Assembly (NCBI GenBank): GCA_009993005.1
Contig: JAACUH010000086.1
Location: 1 to 36,121, forward strand
DNA from: Rhodobacterales bacterium
GTDB taxonomy: Bacteria; Pseudomonadota; Alphaproteobacteria; Rhodobacterales; Rhodobacteraceae
Reading direction: 5' to 3'
DNA length: 36,121 nucleotides
The notes beneath the pieces were generated by a model. That model was not told where the DNA came from and made no database searches. It was given only the letters and a program-made list of their open reading frames with translations. Below, in pieces: positions 17,521 through 26,119 of this stretch. The position numbers were made by a program, and so were the translations under genes. The first letter of the stretch is position 1, and each line of letters starts with the position of its first letter.

Positions 17521-17544
17521 GGCTTCTCTGTGCCAGAAATACTC
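17521..17544. repeat. Dispersed 24-bp repeat, copy A
   Basis: The 24 bases from GGCTTCTCTG to AATACTC are identical to the reverse complement of 21302-21325, inside the edd-eda inverted repeat. Here only the half element is present, just after the M48 stop and touching the PIN gene stop (17543-17545). It resembles short palindromic intergenic elements common in Rhodobacterales genomes. Confidence 0.8.
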
Positions 17545-18118
17545 AGGATGCGCCGTCGCGGCCGGCCTGCCGGGCGAGGGCTTTGGACAACCGCGTCAGA
17601 TGCGCCTTTTTCAACAGCCGCCGCGCGTCCCAATCCTCGCCCGACAGCCGCACCGCCTCGGCCACCACCGCGTCCACCACGCCGCGCAGCACCGCCGGAT
17701 GCGCCTCGCACAGCCCCGCGAGCCAGCCATCGGGGTCGGCGCGCAACAGCCCCTCTTCGGCCAGCACACCCCGCGGAAAATCGCGCGCGTTCAGCGTCAG
17801 GATCAGATCGGCGCTCGCCGCGATAGCCGCCGCCAGCACATGCACATCGCCCGCATCGGGCAGCCACAGCCGCGCGGCGAGCCCCTCGGGCACCGCGACC
17901 TCGGCCTGCGGAAACCGCGCGCGCAGCGCCGCCACCTCGCCGCGCGCATAGACCTCGGCCGCCGGGCCGAGCTTGCCTGCCGCGCGCGCCCATTCCTCCA
18001 GGATCCGCGCCGACCACAGCGGCCGGAACAGACCGGCCTGCGCCGCCCCCAGCACCACCTCGCGCATCACGGTGGGAAACAGCACGCAGGCGTCGATCAC
18101 GACACGCGGCGGTGTCAT
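17543..18118 (-). CDS. PIN-domain protein
   Basis: A 191-residue protein starting [16 protein letters not shown]. The PIN nuclease fold is supported by Asp9 in VVIDACVLFP, a conserved Glu in RILEEWARA, and acidic residues in LPDAGDVHVLAAAI followed by ADLILTLNARDFP. PIN domains are Mg-dependent ribonucleases, often VapC-type toxins, but there is no antitoxin-like ORF beside it. It overlaps the RNA methyltransferase stop by 4 bp, implying co-translation. It is longer than most VapC toxins because of a C-terminal helical region. A stand-alone RNA-processing role is at least as likely as toxicity. Confidence 0.82.
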   Translation of the reverse strand: MTPPRVVIDACVLFPTVMREVVLGAAQAGLFRPLWSARILEEWARAAGKLGPAAEVYARGEVAALRARFPQAEVAVPEGLAARLWLPDAGDVHVLAAAIAASADLILTLNARDFPRGVLAEEGLLRADPDGWLAGLCEAHPAVLRGVVDAVVAEAVRLSGEDWDARRLLKKAHLTRLSKALARQAGRDGAS

Positions 18119-19332
18119 CCGTCGAGCCGGAAGGTCAGCGCCTTGAGGTAGCCGCTCTCGGCCAGTTGCGGCAGCACCGGATGATCCGGCCCGGCAAAGC
18201 CGGTCTGGATGATCGGCCCGCGCCGCCCCGCACGCCCGATGCCGCGGGCACTCGCATTGCGGAATTTCGCCAGATCGGCGGCGTGCGAACAGGAACACAG
18301 CACCAGATACCCCCCCGGCGCCACCAACGGGGCCGCCAGCCGCGCCACCCGCTCATAGGCGCGCAACCCCGCCTCGAGCGCCTGTTTCGACGGCGCAAAG
18401 GCGGGCGGATCACAGACCACGACCTCGAATTGCGCGCCCTCGGCCCCCAGCGCGGCGAGCACGTCAAAGGCGTCGCCCTGTCGGGTCGCAAACCGCTCCG
18501 CCACCCCCATCGCGGCCGCCCCGGCCCCGGCCAGTGCCAGCGCCGGCGCCGAACCATCGACCGCAACCACTGACGCCGCCCCCGCCGCCAGCGCGGCGAG
18601 ACCGAAGCCGCCGACATGGGCGAACACATCGAGCATCCGCCCCCCCTGCGCGAGCCGCGCGGCAAAGGCATGGTTGGGCCGCTGGTCGAAATAGAGCCCG
18701 GTCTTTTGCCCGCCCAGCAGATCGGCCATATAGACCGCGCCATTCATCGGCACCGCCACCGGCCCCGCAGGCGCCACGCCGCGCAGCACCGCCATCTCTT
18801 CGCTCAATCCCTCGAGCACGCGCGCCCGACCGCTGCCGTTCTTGATGATCGTCGTGACCCCCGTCACCGCCGCGAGCGCCGCCGCCAGCGGGCCGATCAG
18901 CGCCTCGGCCCAGGCCGCATTGGGCTGGATCACCGCAACATCGCCGAACCGGTCGATGATGACCCCGGGCAGGCCGTCGCTCTCGGCATGGACCAGCCGG
19001 TAGAACGGCGCGTCATAAAGCCGGTCGCGATGCGCCAGCGCCCGCGCGATCCGCGCCGCGATCCAGGCCGCGTCGATCACCGCGCCCGGGTCGCTGTCGA
19101 GCATCCGGCACAGGATCCGCGAGGCCGGATTGACCGTGACCACCCCCATCGGGTGCCGCTCGGCATCCTCGAGAAGCGCCAGCGTGCCGGGCGCCATCGC
19201 CTTGGTCCGCCGGTCGAGCACGAGCTCGCCCGCATAGACCCAGGGAAAGCCATGGCGGATCGCGCGCGCCTCGGCCTTTGGCGTGAGGCGGACTGTGGGA
19301 TAAAGAGGGGGGGGTGCGGAAATCTCTGTCAT
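18115..19332 (-). CDS. RlmI-like class I rRNA methyltransferase
   Basis: A 405-residue protein with an N-terminal PUA-like RNA-binding domain (about 10-85, including [13 protein letters not shown]) and a C-terminal SAM methyltransferase domain. Motifs are [41 protein letters not shown] (motif I and the acidic residue) and [10 protein letters not shown] (motif IV), followed by [15 protein letters not shown]. This is the layout of RlmI, which methylates a cytosine C5 in 23S rRNA. The exact target is not proved. Its stop overlaps the PIN gene. Confidence 0.88.
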   Translation of the reverse strand: MTEISAPPPLYPTVRLTPKAEARAIRHGFPWVYAGELVLDRRTKAMAPGTLALLEDAERHPMGVVTVNPASRILCRMLDSDPGAVIDAAWIAARIARALAHRDRLYDAPFYRLVHAESDGLPGVIIDRFGDVAVIQPNAAWAEALIGPLAAALAAVTGVTTIIKNGSGRARVLEGLSEEMAVLRGVAPAGPVAVPMNGAVYMADLLGGQKTGLYFDQRPNHAFAARLAQGGRMLDVFAHVGGFGLAALAAGAASVVAVDGSAPALALAGAGAAAMGVAERFATRQGDAFDVLAALGAEGAQFEVVVCDPPAFAPSKQALEAGLRAYERVARLAAPLVAPGGYLVLCSCSHAADLAKFRNASARGIGRAGRRGPIIQTGFAGPDHPVLPQLAESGYLKALTFRLDG

Positions 19333-19413
19333 GACCGCCCTCCTAGCGCTTGGATGGCCCCAGCGAAAGAGAGCAGCCGCATATCGCCGCCCGCGGATCG
19401 CACAGGTCAGAGG

Positions 19414-19442
19414 TTGTTAGCGCTAACGCGATTTGCTACGCT
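19414..19442 (+). promoter_or_regulatory. Candidate edd promoter
   Basis: TTGTTA (19414-19419) and TACGCT (19437-19442) stand 17 bases apart, 28 bases before the edd ATG. The -35 box and the start of the spacer are covered by a 12-bp palindrome, a classic repressor arrangement. Confidence 0.55.
19416..19427. promoter_or_regulatory. LacI-type operator, perfect palindrome
   Basis: GTTAGCGCTAAC is a perfect 12-bp palindrome with the central CG flanked as in LacI/GalR-family operators. It overlaps the -35 box of the proposed edd promoter, so repression by a sugar-acid-responsive LacI-family regulator is inferred. The regulator gene is not in the window. Confidence 0.6.
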
Positions 19443-19470
19443 GCGCCCAACCCAGCGCGAAGGAGCCGCC

Positions 19471-21273
19471 ATGCCACTTCACCCCCAGATCGCCGCCGTC
19501 ACCGACCGCATCCGCGCCCGCAGCGAAGGCCCGCGCGCGCGCTATCTCGACCTGATGGCGCGCGCCGCCAGCGACGGCCCCCGGCGCGCCCATACGACCT
19601 GCGCCAATCAGGCCCATGCCTATGCGGCCATGGGCCAGGACAAGGATGCGCTGGCGGCAGGCCGCACGCCCAATATCGGGATCGTGACCGCCTATAACGA
19701 CATGCTCTCGGCGCATCAGCCGTTCGAGCGCTACCCTGACCTGATCCGCGCCGCCGCCCGCGCGGCCGGTGCCACGGCCCAGGTCGCCGGAGGCGTGCCC
19801 GCGATGTGCGACGGTGTCACCCAGGGCCAGCCGGGGATGGAGCTGTCGCTGTTTTCGCGCGACGTGATCGCGCTCGCGGCCGGGGTCGCGCTGTCGCACA
19901 ACGTGTTCGACGCGGCGCTCTATCTCGGCGTCTGCGACAAGATCGTGCCGGGCCTCGTCATCGCGGCGGCAACCTTCGGGCATATCCCGGCGGTATTCCT
20001 GCCCGCCGGCCCGATGCCCTCGGGCCTGCCCAATGACGAAAAGGCCAAGGTGCGCATGCAGTTCGCCACCGGCGAGGTCGGCCGCGAGGCACTGATGGCG
20101 GCCGAGATGGCGAGCTATCACGGGCCGGGCACCTGCACCTTCTACGGCACCGCCAACACCAACCAGATGCTGATGGAGTTCATGGGCCTGCACCTGCCCG
20201 GCGCCTCCTTCGTCAACCCGGGCACGCCGCTGCGCGACGCGCTGACCGTCGCGGGCACTGAGCGCGCGCTGGAGATCACCGCGCTCGGCAACGACTACCG
20301 CCCGGTGAGCGACATCCTCGATGAAAAGGCCTTCGTGAACGGCCTCGTCGGGCTGATGGCGACGGGCGGATCGACCAACCTCGTGCTGCACCTGCCCGCG
20401 ATGGCGCGCGCGGCCGGCGTGATCCTCGATCTTGAGGATTTCTCGGACATCTCGGCCGTTGTGCCGCTGATGGCCAAGGTCTATCCCAACGGCCTCGCCG
20501 ATGTGAACCATTTCCATGCGGCGGGCGGGCTCGGCTACATGATCGGCGAGTTGTTGCGCGCCGGGCTGATGCATGAGGATGTCAAGACCATCGCCGGCGA
20601 CGGCCTCTCACTCTACACGCAGGAACCCAGGCTCACCGATGGCCGCGTCACCTATGGCCCCGGCGCGGGGCAGACGCTCAATGACCGCATCCTGCGCCCG
20701 GTCAGCGCCCCCTTCTCGCCCAGCGGCGGGCTGATGCAGCTCACCGGCAACCTCGGGCGCGGGGTGATAAAATCCTCCGCCGTGGCGCCGGATCGGCATG
20801 TGATCGAGGCCCCCGCCCGGGTGTTCCACGATCAGGACAGCGTCAAGGCCGCGTTTAAGGCGGGAGAGTTCACGACCGATACGGTCGTCGTTGTGCGCTT
20901 CCAGGGGCCACGCGCCAACGGGATGCCAGAGCTGCACAACCTCACCCCCACCCTCGCCGTGCTGCAGGACCGCGGCCTGCGCGTGGCGCTGGTGACCGAC
21001 GGGCGGATGTCGGGCGCCTCGGGCAAAGTGCCGGCCGCGATCCATGTGTCGCCAGAGGCGATGGATGGCGGGCCGATCTCGCTGATCCGCGACGGCGACA
21101 TGATCCGGCTCGACGCCGATGCAGGCACCCTCGACGTGTTGGCCGACCTCACCGGCCGCACCCCCGCCACCGCCGACCTTTCGGCCAACAGCCAGGGCAT
21201 CGGGCGCGAGCTGTTCGAGGTGTTCCGCCGCAATGTGGGCGCGAGCGCCGAAGGCGCGGGCGTGGTCGTCTGA
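19471..21273 (+). CDS. edd: 6-phosphogluconate dehydratase
   Basis: A 600-residue IlvD/Edd-family dehydratase that turns 6-phosphogluconate into KDPG in the Entner-Doudoroff pathway. Family features include [17 protein letters not shown], the Fe-S cysteine in [19 protein letters not shown], the cysteine in [23 protein letters not shown] and the C-terminal [23 protein letters not shown]. Edd rather than dihydroxy-acid dehydratase is supported by eda next downstream. The frame runs upstream into the divergent methyltransferase; the ATG at 19471 has an AAGGAG ribosome-binding site. Confidence 0.96.
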   Translation: MPLHPQIAAVTDRIRARSEGPRARYLDLMARAASDGPRRAHTTCANQAHAYAAMGQDKDALAAGRTPNIGIVTAYNDMLSAHQPFERYPDLIRAAARAAGATAQVAGGVPAMCDGVTQGQPGMELSLFSRDVIALAAGVALSHNVFDAALYLGVCDKIVPGLVIAAATFGHIPAVFLPAGPMPSGLPNDEKAKVRMQFATGEVGREALMAAEMASYHGPGTCTFYGTANTNQMLMEFMGLHLPGASFVNPGTPLRDALTVAGTERALEITALGNDYRPVSDILDEKAFVNGLVGLMATGGSTNLVLHLPAMARAAGVILDLEDFSDISAVVPLMAKVYPNGLADVNHFHAAGGLGYMIGELLRAGLMHEDVKTIAGDGLSLYTQEPRLTDGRVTYGPGAGQTLNDRILRPVSAPFSPSGGLMQLTGNLGRGVIKSSAVAPDRHVIEAPARVFHDQDSVKAAFKAGEFTTDTVVVVRFQGPRANGMPELHNLTPTLAVLQDRGLRVALVTDGRMSGASGKVPAAIHVSPEAMDGGPISLIRDGDMIRLDADAGTLDVLADLTGRTPATADLSANSQGIGRELFEVFRRNVGASAEGAGVVV

Positions 21274-21290
21274 GATCAGGACTATTTTTC

Positions 21291-21374
21291 GCCTCCGGCG
21301 GGAGTATTTCTGGCACAGAGAAGCCTGGGCGCAGCACCCGACTTCTTTGTGCGTCAAATACTCCCGCCGGAGGC
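21291..21374. repeat. Long inverted repeat between edd and eda
   Basis: Left arm 21291-21323 and right arm 21342-21374. The outer 19 bases are perfectly complementary (GCCTCCGGCGGGAGTATTT against its reverse complement); the inner 14 or so match with a few differences. The loop is about 18 bases. In mRNA it would form a long hairpin between the two cistrons. Part of the left arm recurs at 17521-17544, so this is a dispersed element, not an edd-specific one. Confidence 0.85.
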
Positions 21375-21415
21375 TCCCAAAGCGGCCAGAGGCCCCAACC
21401 ACAAGGACAGATGCC

Positions 21416-22069
21416 ATGACCCCGCAACACGCCTCCGAGCTTTCAGCCAAGGTCTGCGCGCTTGCACCGGTGATCCCGGTGCTGGTGATCGACGACGCGG
21501 CGACCGCCGCCGACCTCGCTCTTGCCCTTGTGGCGGGCGGTCTGCCCGCGCTCGAGGTCACGCTGCGGACGCCCGCGGCCCTCGATGCGATCCGCGAGAT
21601 GGCGGCGGTGCCGGGCGGTGTGGTCGGCGCGGGGACCTTGCTTACGCCGCACGACGTGGAGGCAGCCAAGAGCGCGGGGGCCACATTCGGTGTCGCGCCG
21701 GGCGCGACCGATCTGTTGCTCGAGGCCTGCGAGGCCAACGACCTGCCGTTGCTCGCCGGCGCCGCCACCGCGACGGAGGCGATGCGCCTGCTCGAGCGGG
21801 GTTATTCGGTGCAGAAGTTCTTTCCCGCCGAGGTGAATGGCGGCGTCCCCGCGCTCAAGGCGATCGGCGCGCCGATCCCGCAGGTGGGTTTTTGCCCGAC
21901 GGGTGGCGTGAGCCTCGCCAATGCGCCGGCCTATCTGGCTCTGCCCAATGTGCTCTGCGTGGGCGGGTCCTGGGTGGCGCCGGCCGCACTGGTGGCCGCG
22001 CGCGACTGGGCCGCGATCAGGGCGCTCGCCGCAGAGGCCGCGGCTCTGCCACGGCGACCCCGCCCCTAG
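21416..22069 (+). CDS. eda: KDPG aldolase
   Basis: A 217-residue class I aldolase cleaving 2-keto-3-deoxy-6-phosphogluconate to pyruvate and glyceraldehyde-3-phosphate, the step after Edd. Active-site residues are visible: Glu47 and Arg51 in LEVTLRTP, the Schiff-base Lys134 in SVQKFFPAE, and Thr162 in FCPTGG for phosphate binding. An AAGGA site lies before the ATG. It follows edd after 142 bp occupied by the inverted repeat and converges on the flippase gene with 8 bp between stops. Confidence 0.96.
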   Translation: MTPQHASELSAKVCALAPVIPVLVIDDAATAADLALALVAGGLPALEVTLRTPAALDAIREMAAVPGGVVGAGTLLTPHDVEAAKSAGATFGVAPGATDLLLEACEANDLPLLAGAATATEAMRLLERGYSVQKFFPAEVNGGVPALKAIGAPIPQVGFCPTGGVSLANAPAYLALPNVLCVGGSWVAPAALVAARDWAAIRALAAEAAALPRRPRP

Positions 22070-22077
22070 CTATCCAC

Positions 22078-23583
22078 TCAGCCGCGCAGAGCCGCGATGA
22101 TGGAGCGCAGCCGGGTCCGGCACAGGATGCCGGCCACCAGCAAATAAACCGCAACACCGGTCAGGATCTCGAGCCCGAGGCCCCATCCCGGGGCCCATGA
22201 TACCGCAAGCGGCCGCAGTGCGAGCACGGCCGCCACCATCGCCACGGTGCCGGCCGCAGGGCAGGCCAGATTGCGCAGATAGGGCGTCAGGGTCAGGTGG
22301 GTCAGGCGCAGGGTCATCCAGACCGAAATCGGCCACAAAAGGATGCGGTGCGCCACCATCCCGGCGATCATCGTGGCAAGCCCCTCGTCGATCAGCACGG
22401 CTAACAGCGGCAACAGGCTGAACTGCACCAGCGCCTGATAGCGGAACCACCAATCCGCCCGCCCCATGCCGAGGATCAGCGCCGCCTGCACGATGCTCAC
22501 CCCGGCCAGCAGGCCGATGACCGCAAGCCCCTGCACTGCCGGGACCGCATCGGCCCAATGCGGGCCAAAGACCAGCGGCACGGCGCTGTCCGCGACGACG
22601 ATCAGCCCGGCAAAGATCGGAAAGGCCATCGCGGCGGCCACGAAACTCGCCACCAGAAAGGCCTCGCGCCGCTTGGCCGGATCGTCGTGCAGCGACGCCA
22701 TCAGAACGTGGGAGACCGGCGACAGGACGCCAGCGGTCAGGTCCGTCAGGATCTGGAACAGCCGGAACGCAAAGAAATAGGCGCCCAGCACCGCCGGTCC
22801 GGCGAGCAGGCCGATCAGCAACTGGTCGAGCCGCATCATCTGCAGCAGCCTGTTGCCCGAAGCAAAGACGCCGTAGTGCCACAGATCCGCGACAGCCTGC
22901 CTGCGCACCCTTCGCCCGGGGCGCCATCCGGCGGCAGGGATCAGCACCAGCAGCGCGGCGAGCGGAATGATCACCTGGCTGGCCGCCAGCGCCCAGAGGC
23001 CGAAGCCCTGCCAGACCATCGCAAGGCAGATGGCACCCCCCGCGAGATTTGCGACCGCCGTGCGCAAGGCGATCAGGCGGAACTTCATCGCGCGCACGAT
23101 CAGGGCGTTGGGCACGGTGGCCAGAACCTCGAACACCAGCCGCAGGCCGATGAAGGGCAAGAGCAGCGCCAGGACCGGCGTCCGGGTTGCCACGGCAATC
23201 GCGGGGGCGGCCAGCGCGATGAGGACATAGACCAGCGCCCCGATCCCGAAGGTGATCCAGAACACGGTATCGAGATGGTCATCGGTGACATCGGCGCGCT
23301 GGATCAGCGCTTCGCCAAAGGCTATCGGGGCCACGACCCCGGCCAGCGACACGAGGGCCACCGCCATCGCCACAACGCCGAAATCGACCGGCGCGAGAAA
23401 GCGGGATGTTACCAGAAACACGACCGCCGTCGTGAGGGTCGCGGTCAGCATGTTGACCAGTGACCACAGCACACCGCGCGCCGCCGCGCGCCGCCGGCCA
23501 CTCCGCAAATGGCCGCGCGCGGCGACAGCGGGGCGGTCCTGCACCTGCTCTGGCGGCCCGGGGATGTCCTTGCCGTCCTTCAC
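22078..23583 (-). CDS. Polysaccharide flippase (Wzx/WzxC-like)
   Basis: A 501-residue polytopic membrane protein with about 12-14 hydrophobic segments after a basic N-terminus. The first helices read GVLWSLVNMLTATLTTAVVFLVTSRFLAPVDFGVVAMA, the signature of the oligosaccharide flippase/PST family; YFFAFRLFQILTDL and VFGPHW are also typical. It would flip lipid-linked repeat units across the inner membrane. It starts with GTG at 23583, with a GGAGCGG ribosome-binding site, 46 bp downstream of the GH16 gene on the same strand. Confidence 0.88.
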   Translation of the reverse strand: MKDGKDIPGPPEQVQDRPAVAARGHLRSGRRRAAARGVLWSLVNMLTATLTTAVVFLVTSRFLAPVDFGVVAMAVALVSLAGVVAPIAFGEALIQRADVTDDHLDTVFWITFGIGALVYVLIALAAPAIAVATRTPVLALLLPFIGLRLVFEVLATVPNALIVRAMKFRLIALRTAVANLAGGAICLAMVWQGFGLWALAASQVIIPLAALLVLIPAAGWRPGRRVRRQAVADLWHYGVFASGNRLLQMMRLDQLLIGLLAGPAVLGAYFFAFRLFQILTDLTAGVLSPVSHVLMASLHDDPAKRREAFLVASFVAAAMAFPIFAGLIVVADSAVPLVFGPHWADAVPAVQGLAVIGLLAGVSIVQAALILGMGRADWWFRYQALVQFSLLPLLAVLIDEGLATMIAGMVAHRILLWPISVWMTLRLTHLTLTPYLRNLACPAAGTVAMVAAVLALRPLAVSWAPGWGLGLEILTGVAVYLLVAGILCRTRLRSIIAALRG

Positions 23584-23629
23584 CGGGACCGCTCCGCTGC
23601 GTCACGCAGGGCCGGGACACGGCCAGGTT

Positions 23630-24547
23630 TCACGGCAGCACGCATGTCAATGACCCTTCAAAGGCGCAATGGCTCCCCGGCGCCGTATAGGCGAGCCAGT
23701 CGATCTCCATCTCGAGCGGGCCATCGGGCGGGGCGAAAGGCCCCATCCAGTCCGTCAGGGTGTCGGTGCCCCAATGGCTCAGATAGATCTTTTGCGGCGT
23801 GGCGGGGACAGCCGCGCCAGTCAGTTCGTGCAGCAGAGCGCCGTTCTGATACCAGCGAAGGCGCGCGGGCTCCCAGACAAAGGCATAGGTGGAAAAGCCG
23901 TCATTGCTGCGCTGCGGCAAAGGGACGCGCAAGCCCGGCATGTCAATCCCGCCGACAAAGGCATTGACGCTGAGCCTGGCCGTGTCGCGGGTCAGGATCT
24001 CGACGTCGATCTCGTCATGGGCAAAGCCGTGGACCGGGCCGATATAGGTAAAGAAGGCAGCGTTCAGGCCCGACGCCGCGCCGGTGCGGATCCGCGCCTC
24101 GTATGTCCCATAGCCAAAGACCGCCCGGGTCTGGACCTCGCCGCAATGCGCGGCGCCGGCCTCGGTCTGGCCGGCCTCGGTCTGGCCGGCCTCGGTCTGG
24201 CCGGCCTCGGTCTGGCCGGCCTCGGTCTGGCCGGCCTCGGTCTGGCCGGCCTCGGTCTGGGACGGCAGCCAGGACAGGACCAGATGTCCGTCGCGCAAGG
24301 ACACGGCCCGCGCGTTCCACTCGCAGTTCTGGTGGGGGCCATTGCGCCATCCGTCCGAGACATACCAGCGGGCGCGGTCAAAGCTGTCAAAACCGTCGCG
24401 GAAGCTCTCGCCCGGCGTTGCGGCCGCTTGCCCCGACGCAAGCGTCGGCGCCAGCAGGATCACGGCGCAGGCCGCGCCGACCGTCGCAAGACCAGAGCGC
24501 CCGCGCGGACCGCCGGTTGTGATCCTGCCTGCCCCCTGCGCCACCAT
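23630..24547 (-). CDS. Secreted GH16 glycanase, ExoK-like, with (QTEAG)7 insert
   Basis: A 305-residue family 16 glycoside hydrolase. A signal peptide is clear (hydrophobic core at about 20-36, cleavage near ASG-QA at 39-40). Family features are NGPHQNCEWNARAV, FGYGTYEARIRTG and the catalytic HDEIDVEIL, with nucleophile Glu179 and acid/base Glu183. The sequence around these matches ExoK-type endo-1,3-1,4-beta-glycanases, which shorten succinoglycan chains. Seven exact QTEAG repeats (97-131) interrupt the fold just before the CGEVQTR strand, in a loop position. An AGGA ribosome-binding site precedes the ATG at 24547. The frame upstream to 25003 is not conserved. Confidence 0.88.
   Translation of the reverse strand: MVAQGAGRITTGGPRGRSGLATVGAACAVILLAPTLASGQAAATPGESFRDGFDSFDRARWYVSDGWRNGPHQNCEWNARAVSLRDGHLVLSWLPSQTEAGQTEAGQTEAGQTEAGQTEAGQTEAGQTEAGAAHCGEVQTRAVFGYGTYEARIRTGAASGLNAAFFTYIGPVHGFAHDEIDVEILTRDTARLSVNAFVGGIDMPGLRVPLPQRSNDGFSTYAFVWEPARLRWYQNGALLHELTGAAVPATPQKIYLSHWGTDTLTDWMGPFAPPDGPLEMEIDWLAYTAPGSHCAFEGSLTCVLP
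24156..24260. repeat. 15-bp tandem repeat, 7 copies, in GH16 gene
   Basis: Seven exact copies of CCGGCCTCGGTCTGG, in frame, encoding QTEAG on the minus strand. The copies show no divergence, which suggests recent expansion by slippage or recombination. Confidence 0.97.
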
Positions 24548-24987
24548 GACCTGTCCTCGCCTGCAACCCTGTCGCGGCCCGCTTGCCGCGCCAGACAAGC
24601 GTGGCACAGATTGCCGGAGGCAGGCGCGGCTCTCTGCATCGCAGCATCGCGGCGCGGCACCGTCTGCCGCATTTTTCGGCACCGCGGACGCCAAGGACCA
24701 GCATTTCGGCAGCGCGGCGACGGACCCGGTCCGCATGGTCGAACGCCGGGATGCCGGCCCCCGATGCCGATCGTGACCCCAGCGCGTCAAGACGCGGGCC
24801 GTTTGCCCAATCCGCGGGCAAAAGCATCCGCAGGGGCGCATGCGGGGCGGCCCGGGGCCCCGTCCCCCGATTTTTCTTTGTGCCGCCGCCGCAGCGCTGG
24901 GTAGCCTTGACGCGGGAAAAGGGTAATTCACCGGCCCCGTCGAGGTTTTGACCGGACCCGGACATCGGTAACGGGAAGATTTTTGAA
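24548..24987. other. 440-bp divergent gap between GH16 and sulfotransferase genes
   Basis: It should carry both divergent promoters, but no convincing paired hexamers were found. It holds small dyads: CGCGTC/GACGCG at 24783-24796, TTTGCCC/GGGCAAA at 24802-24822, and a GC-rich palindrome near 24850. Two imperfect direct copies of a motif beginning GCATTT and containing CGGCA lie at 24669 and 24701. These may be regulator sites. No ORF here looks real. Confidence 0.5.
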
Positions 24988-25869
24988 ATGACCAAACTGA
25001 CACTGTCGTCCCCGCTTGCGGGGGTCAGGCAGCGGGTGCGCATCCTGCCTGACTTCATCATCATCGGTGCCATGAAGGCTGGCACCACGACGCTTTACGA
25101 CCATCTCGCGGGGCATCCCGACGTGGGTATGTCGCGTGAAAAGGAGACCGACTTCTTTGTGGCCGAAAAGAACTGGTCGCGCGGTCTGGACTGGTATCAA
25201 AGCCAGTTTGAACCCGGCTATGCCTGCTATGGCGAGGCCTCCCCGAATTATACCAAGGCCCCGACGTTCGATGGCGTGGCCAGTCGGATCAAGGCTCTTG
25301 TGCCGGACTGCCGCTTCATCTTCATCTGCCGTGACCCGGTCGAGCGGGCCGTGTCGCAATACCGCCATGCGGTGCTGAGCGGCCAACCGATCCCCGCGCC
25401 CGAGGGGCTGCCAGGCACTGCGGATCTGGATCATCTGATCGAGACGAGCGCCTATGGTGCCCAGATCGCGGCCTATCTGGCCCATTTCGACCTTGACCGG
25501 TTCCTGTTCCTCGAATTCGAGTCGCTGGTCAGCGACCCGTCGCGCGTCCTGTCCGACGTGGCGCAGTTTTTGGGCATCCGCGACGACTGGCCCAAACTGC
25601 GCAAGGTCGCGGCCAATTCGTCGGACAATATCGCCAGGTTGCCACTGTGGGTGTTCCGGTTGCGCAGCAATCCCGCCTTCGCGCGGCTCACGGAGGCGCT
25701 CCCCCGCGGTGCGCGCAGCCGGGTCAAGGCGCTTTTGCGACGCAAGCAGGCCCGCACGGTCGCGCCCATCGGCCCGGACTTGCGCGATGCCATCGCCGCG
25801 CAATTGCGCGATGACATCGCGCGGTTCCGCGACGTGACAGGCATGCCGTTTTCGCATTGGTCGATCTGA
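24988..25869 (+). CDS. Sulfotransferase
   Basis: A 293-residue PAPS-dependent sulfotransferase of the heparan/N-deacetylase-like group. The 5'-phosphosulfate loop is GAMKAGTTTLYDHL (27-40) and the 3'-phosphate site is FIFICRDPVERAVSQYRH (110-127), with Arg115 and Ser123. Other family marks are EKETDFF and YGEASPNYT. It has no signal peptide, so it would act in the cytoplasm, probably on a lipid-linked sugar. Lying between the glycanase and galU, it is likely to sulfate the polysaccharide; a non-carbohydrate acceptor cannot be ruled out. Confidence 0.9.
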   Translation: MTKLTLSSPLAGVRQRVRILPDFIIIGAMKAGTTTLYDHLAGHPDVGMSREKETDFFVAEKNWSRGLDWYQSQFEPGYACYGEASPNYTKAPTFDGVASRIKALVPDCRFIFICRDPVERAVSQYRHAVLSGQPIPAPEGLPGTADLDHLIETSAYGAQIAAYLAHFDLDRFLFLEFESLVSDPSRVLSDVAQFLGIRDDWPKLRKVAANSSDNIARLPLWVFRLRSNPAFARLTEALPRGARSRVKALLRRKQARTVAPIGPDLRDAIAAQLRDDIARFRDVTGMPFSHWSI

Positions 25870-26119
25870 TATCGGCACTTTGACCGATTCCTTGCGCCCC
25901 CCGGCGATGCTGCGGCGCGGCGACAATCGCGCGCCGGGAAGCTGGGCAACTCCCGCCTCGCTGCCCAAAAAATCGCCGAACCGCCACAATCGGCACGCCG
26001 CGCCCCCTGCCGCCAGCACAAAATCCATAGGGACCACGCGCAGGACAGCACAGGCTTGACCCAAGTCGGAAGCGATCCTCGGTTCGGGTCGGCAACATCT
26101 TCAGGTTCGAGGTCACACG

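Noticed and set aside
17543-18118. Toxin-antitoxin module
   Set aside because: No small antitoxin ORF lies beside the PIN gene on either strand; the coupled neighbour is a 405-residue methyltransferase.
24156-24260. CRISPR-like repeat array
   Set aside because: Units are 15 bp, directly adjacent with no spacers, and are codons within a GH16 gene.
24802-24822. Rho-independent terminator
   Set aside because: The stem is short with a 7-base loop, there is no T-run on either strand, and it lies upstream of both flanking genes.
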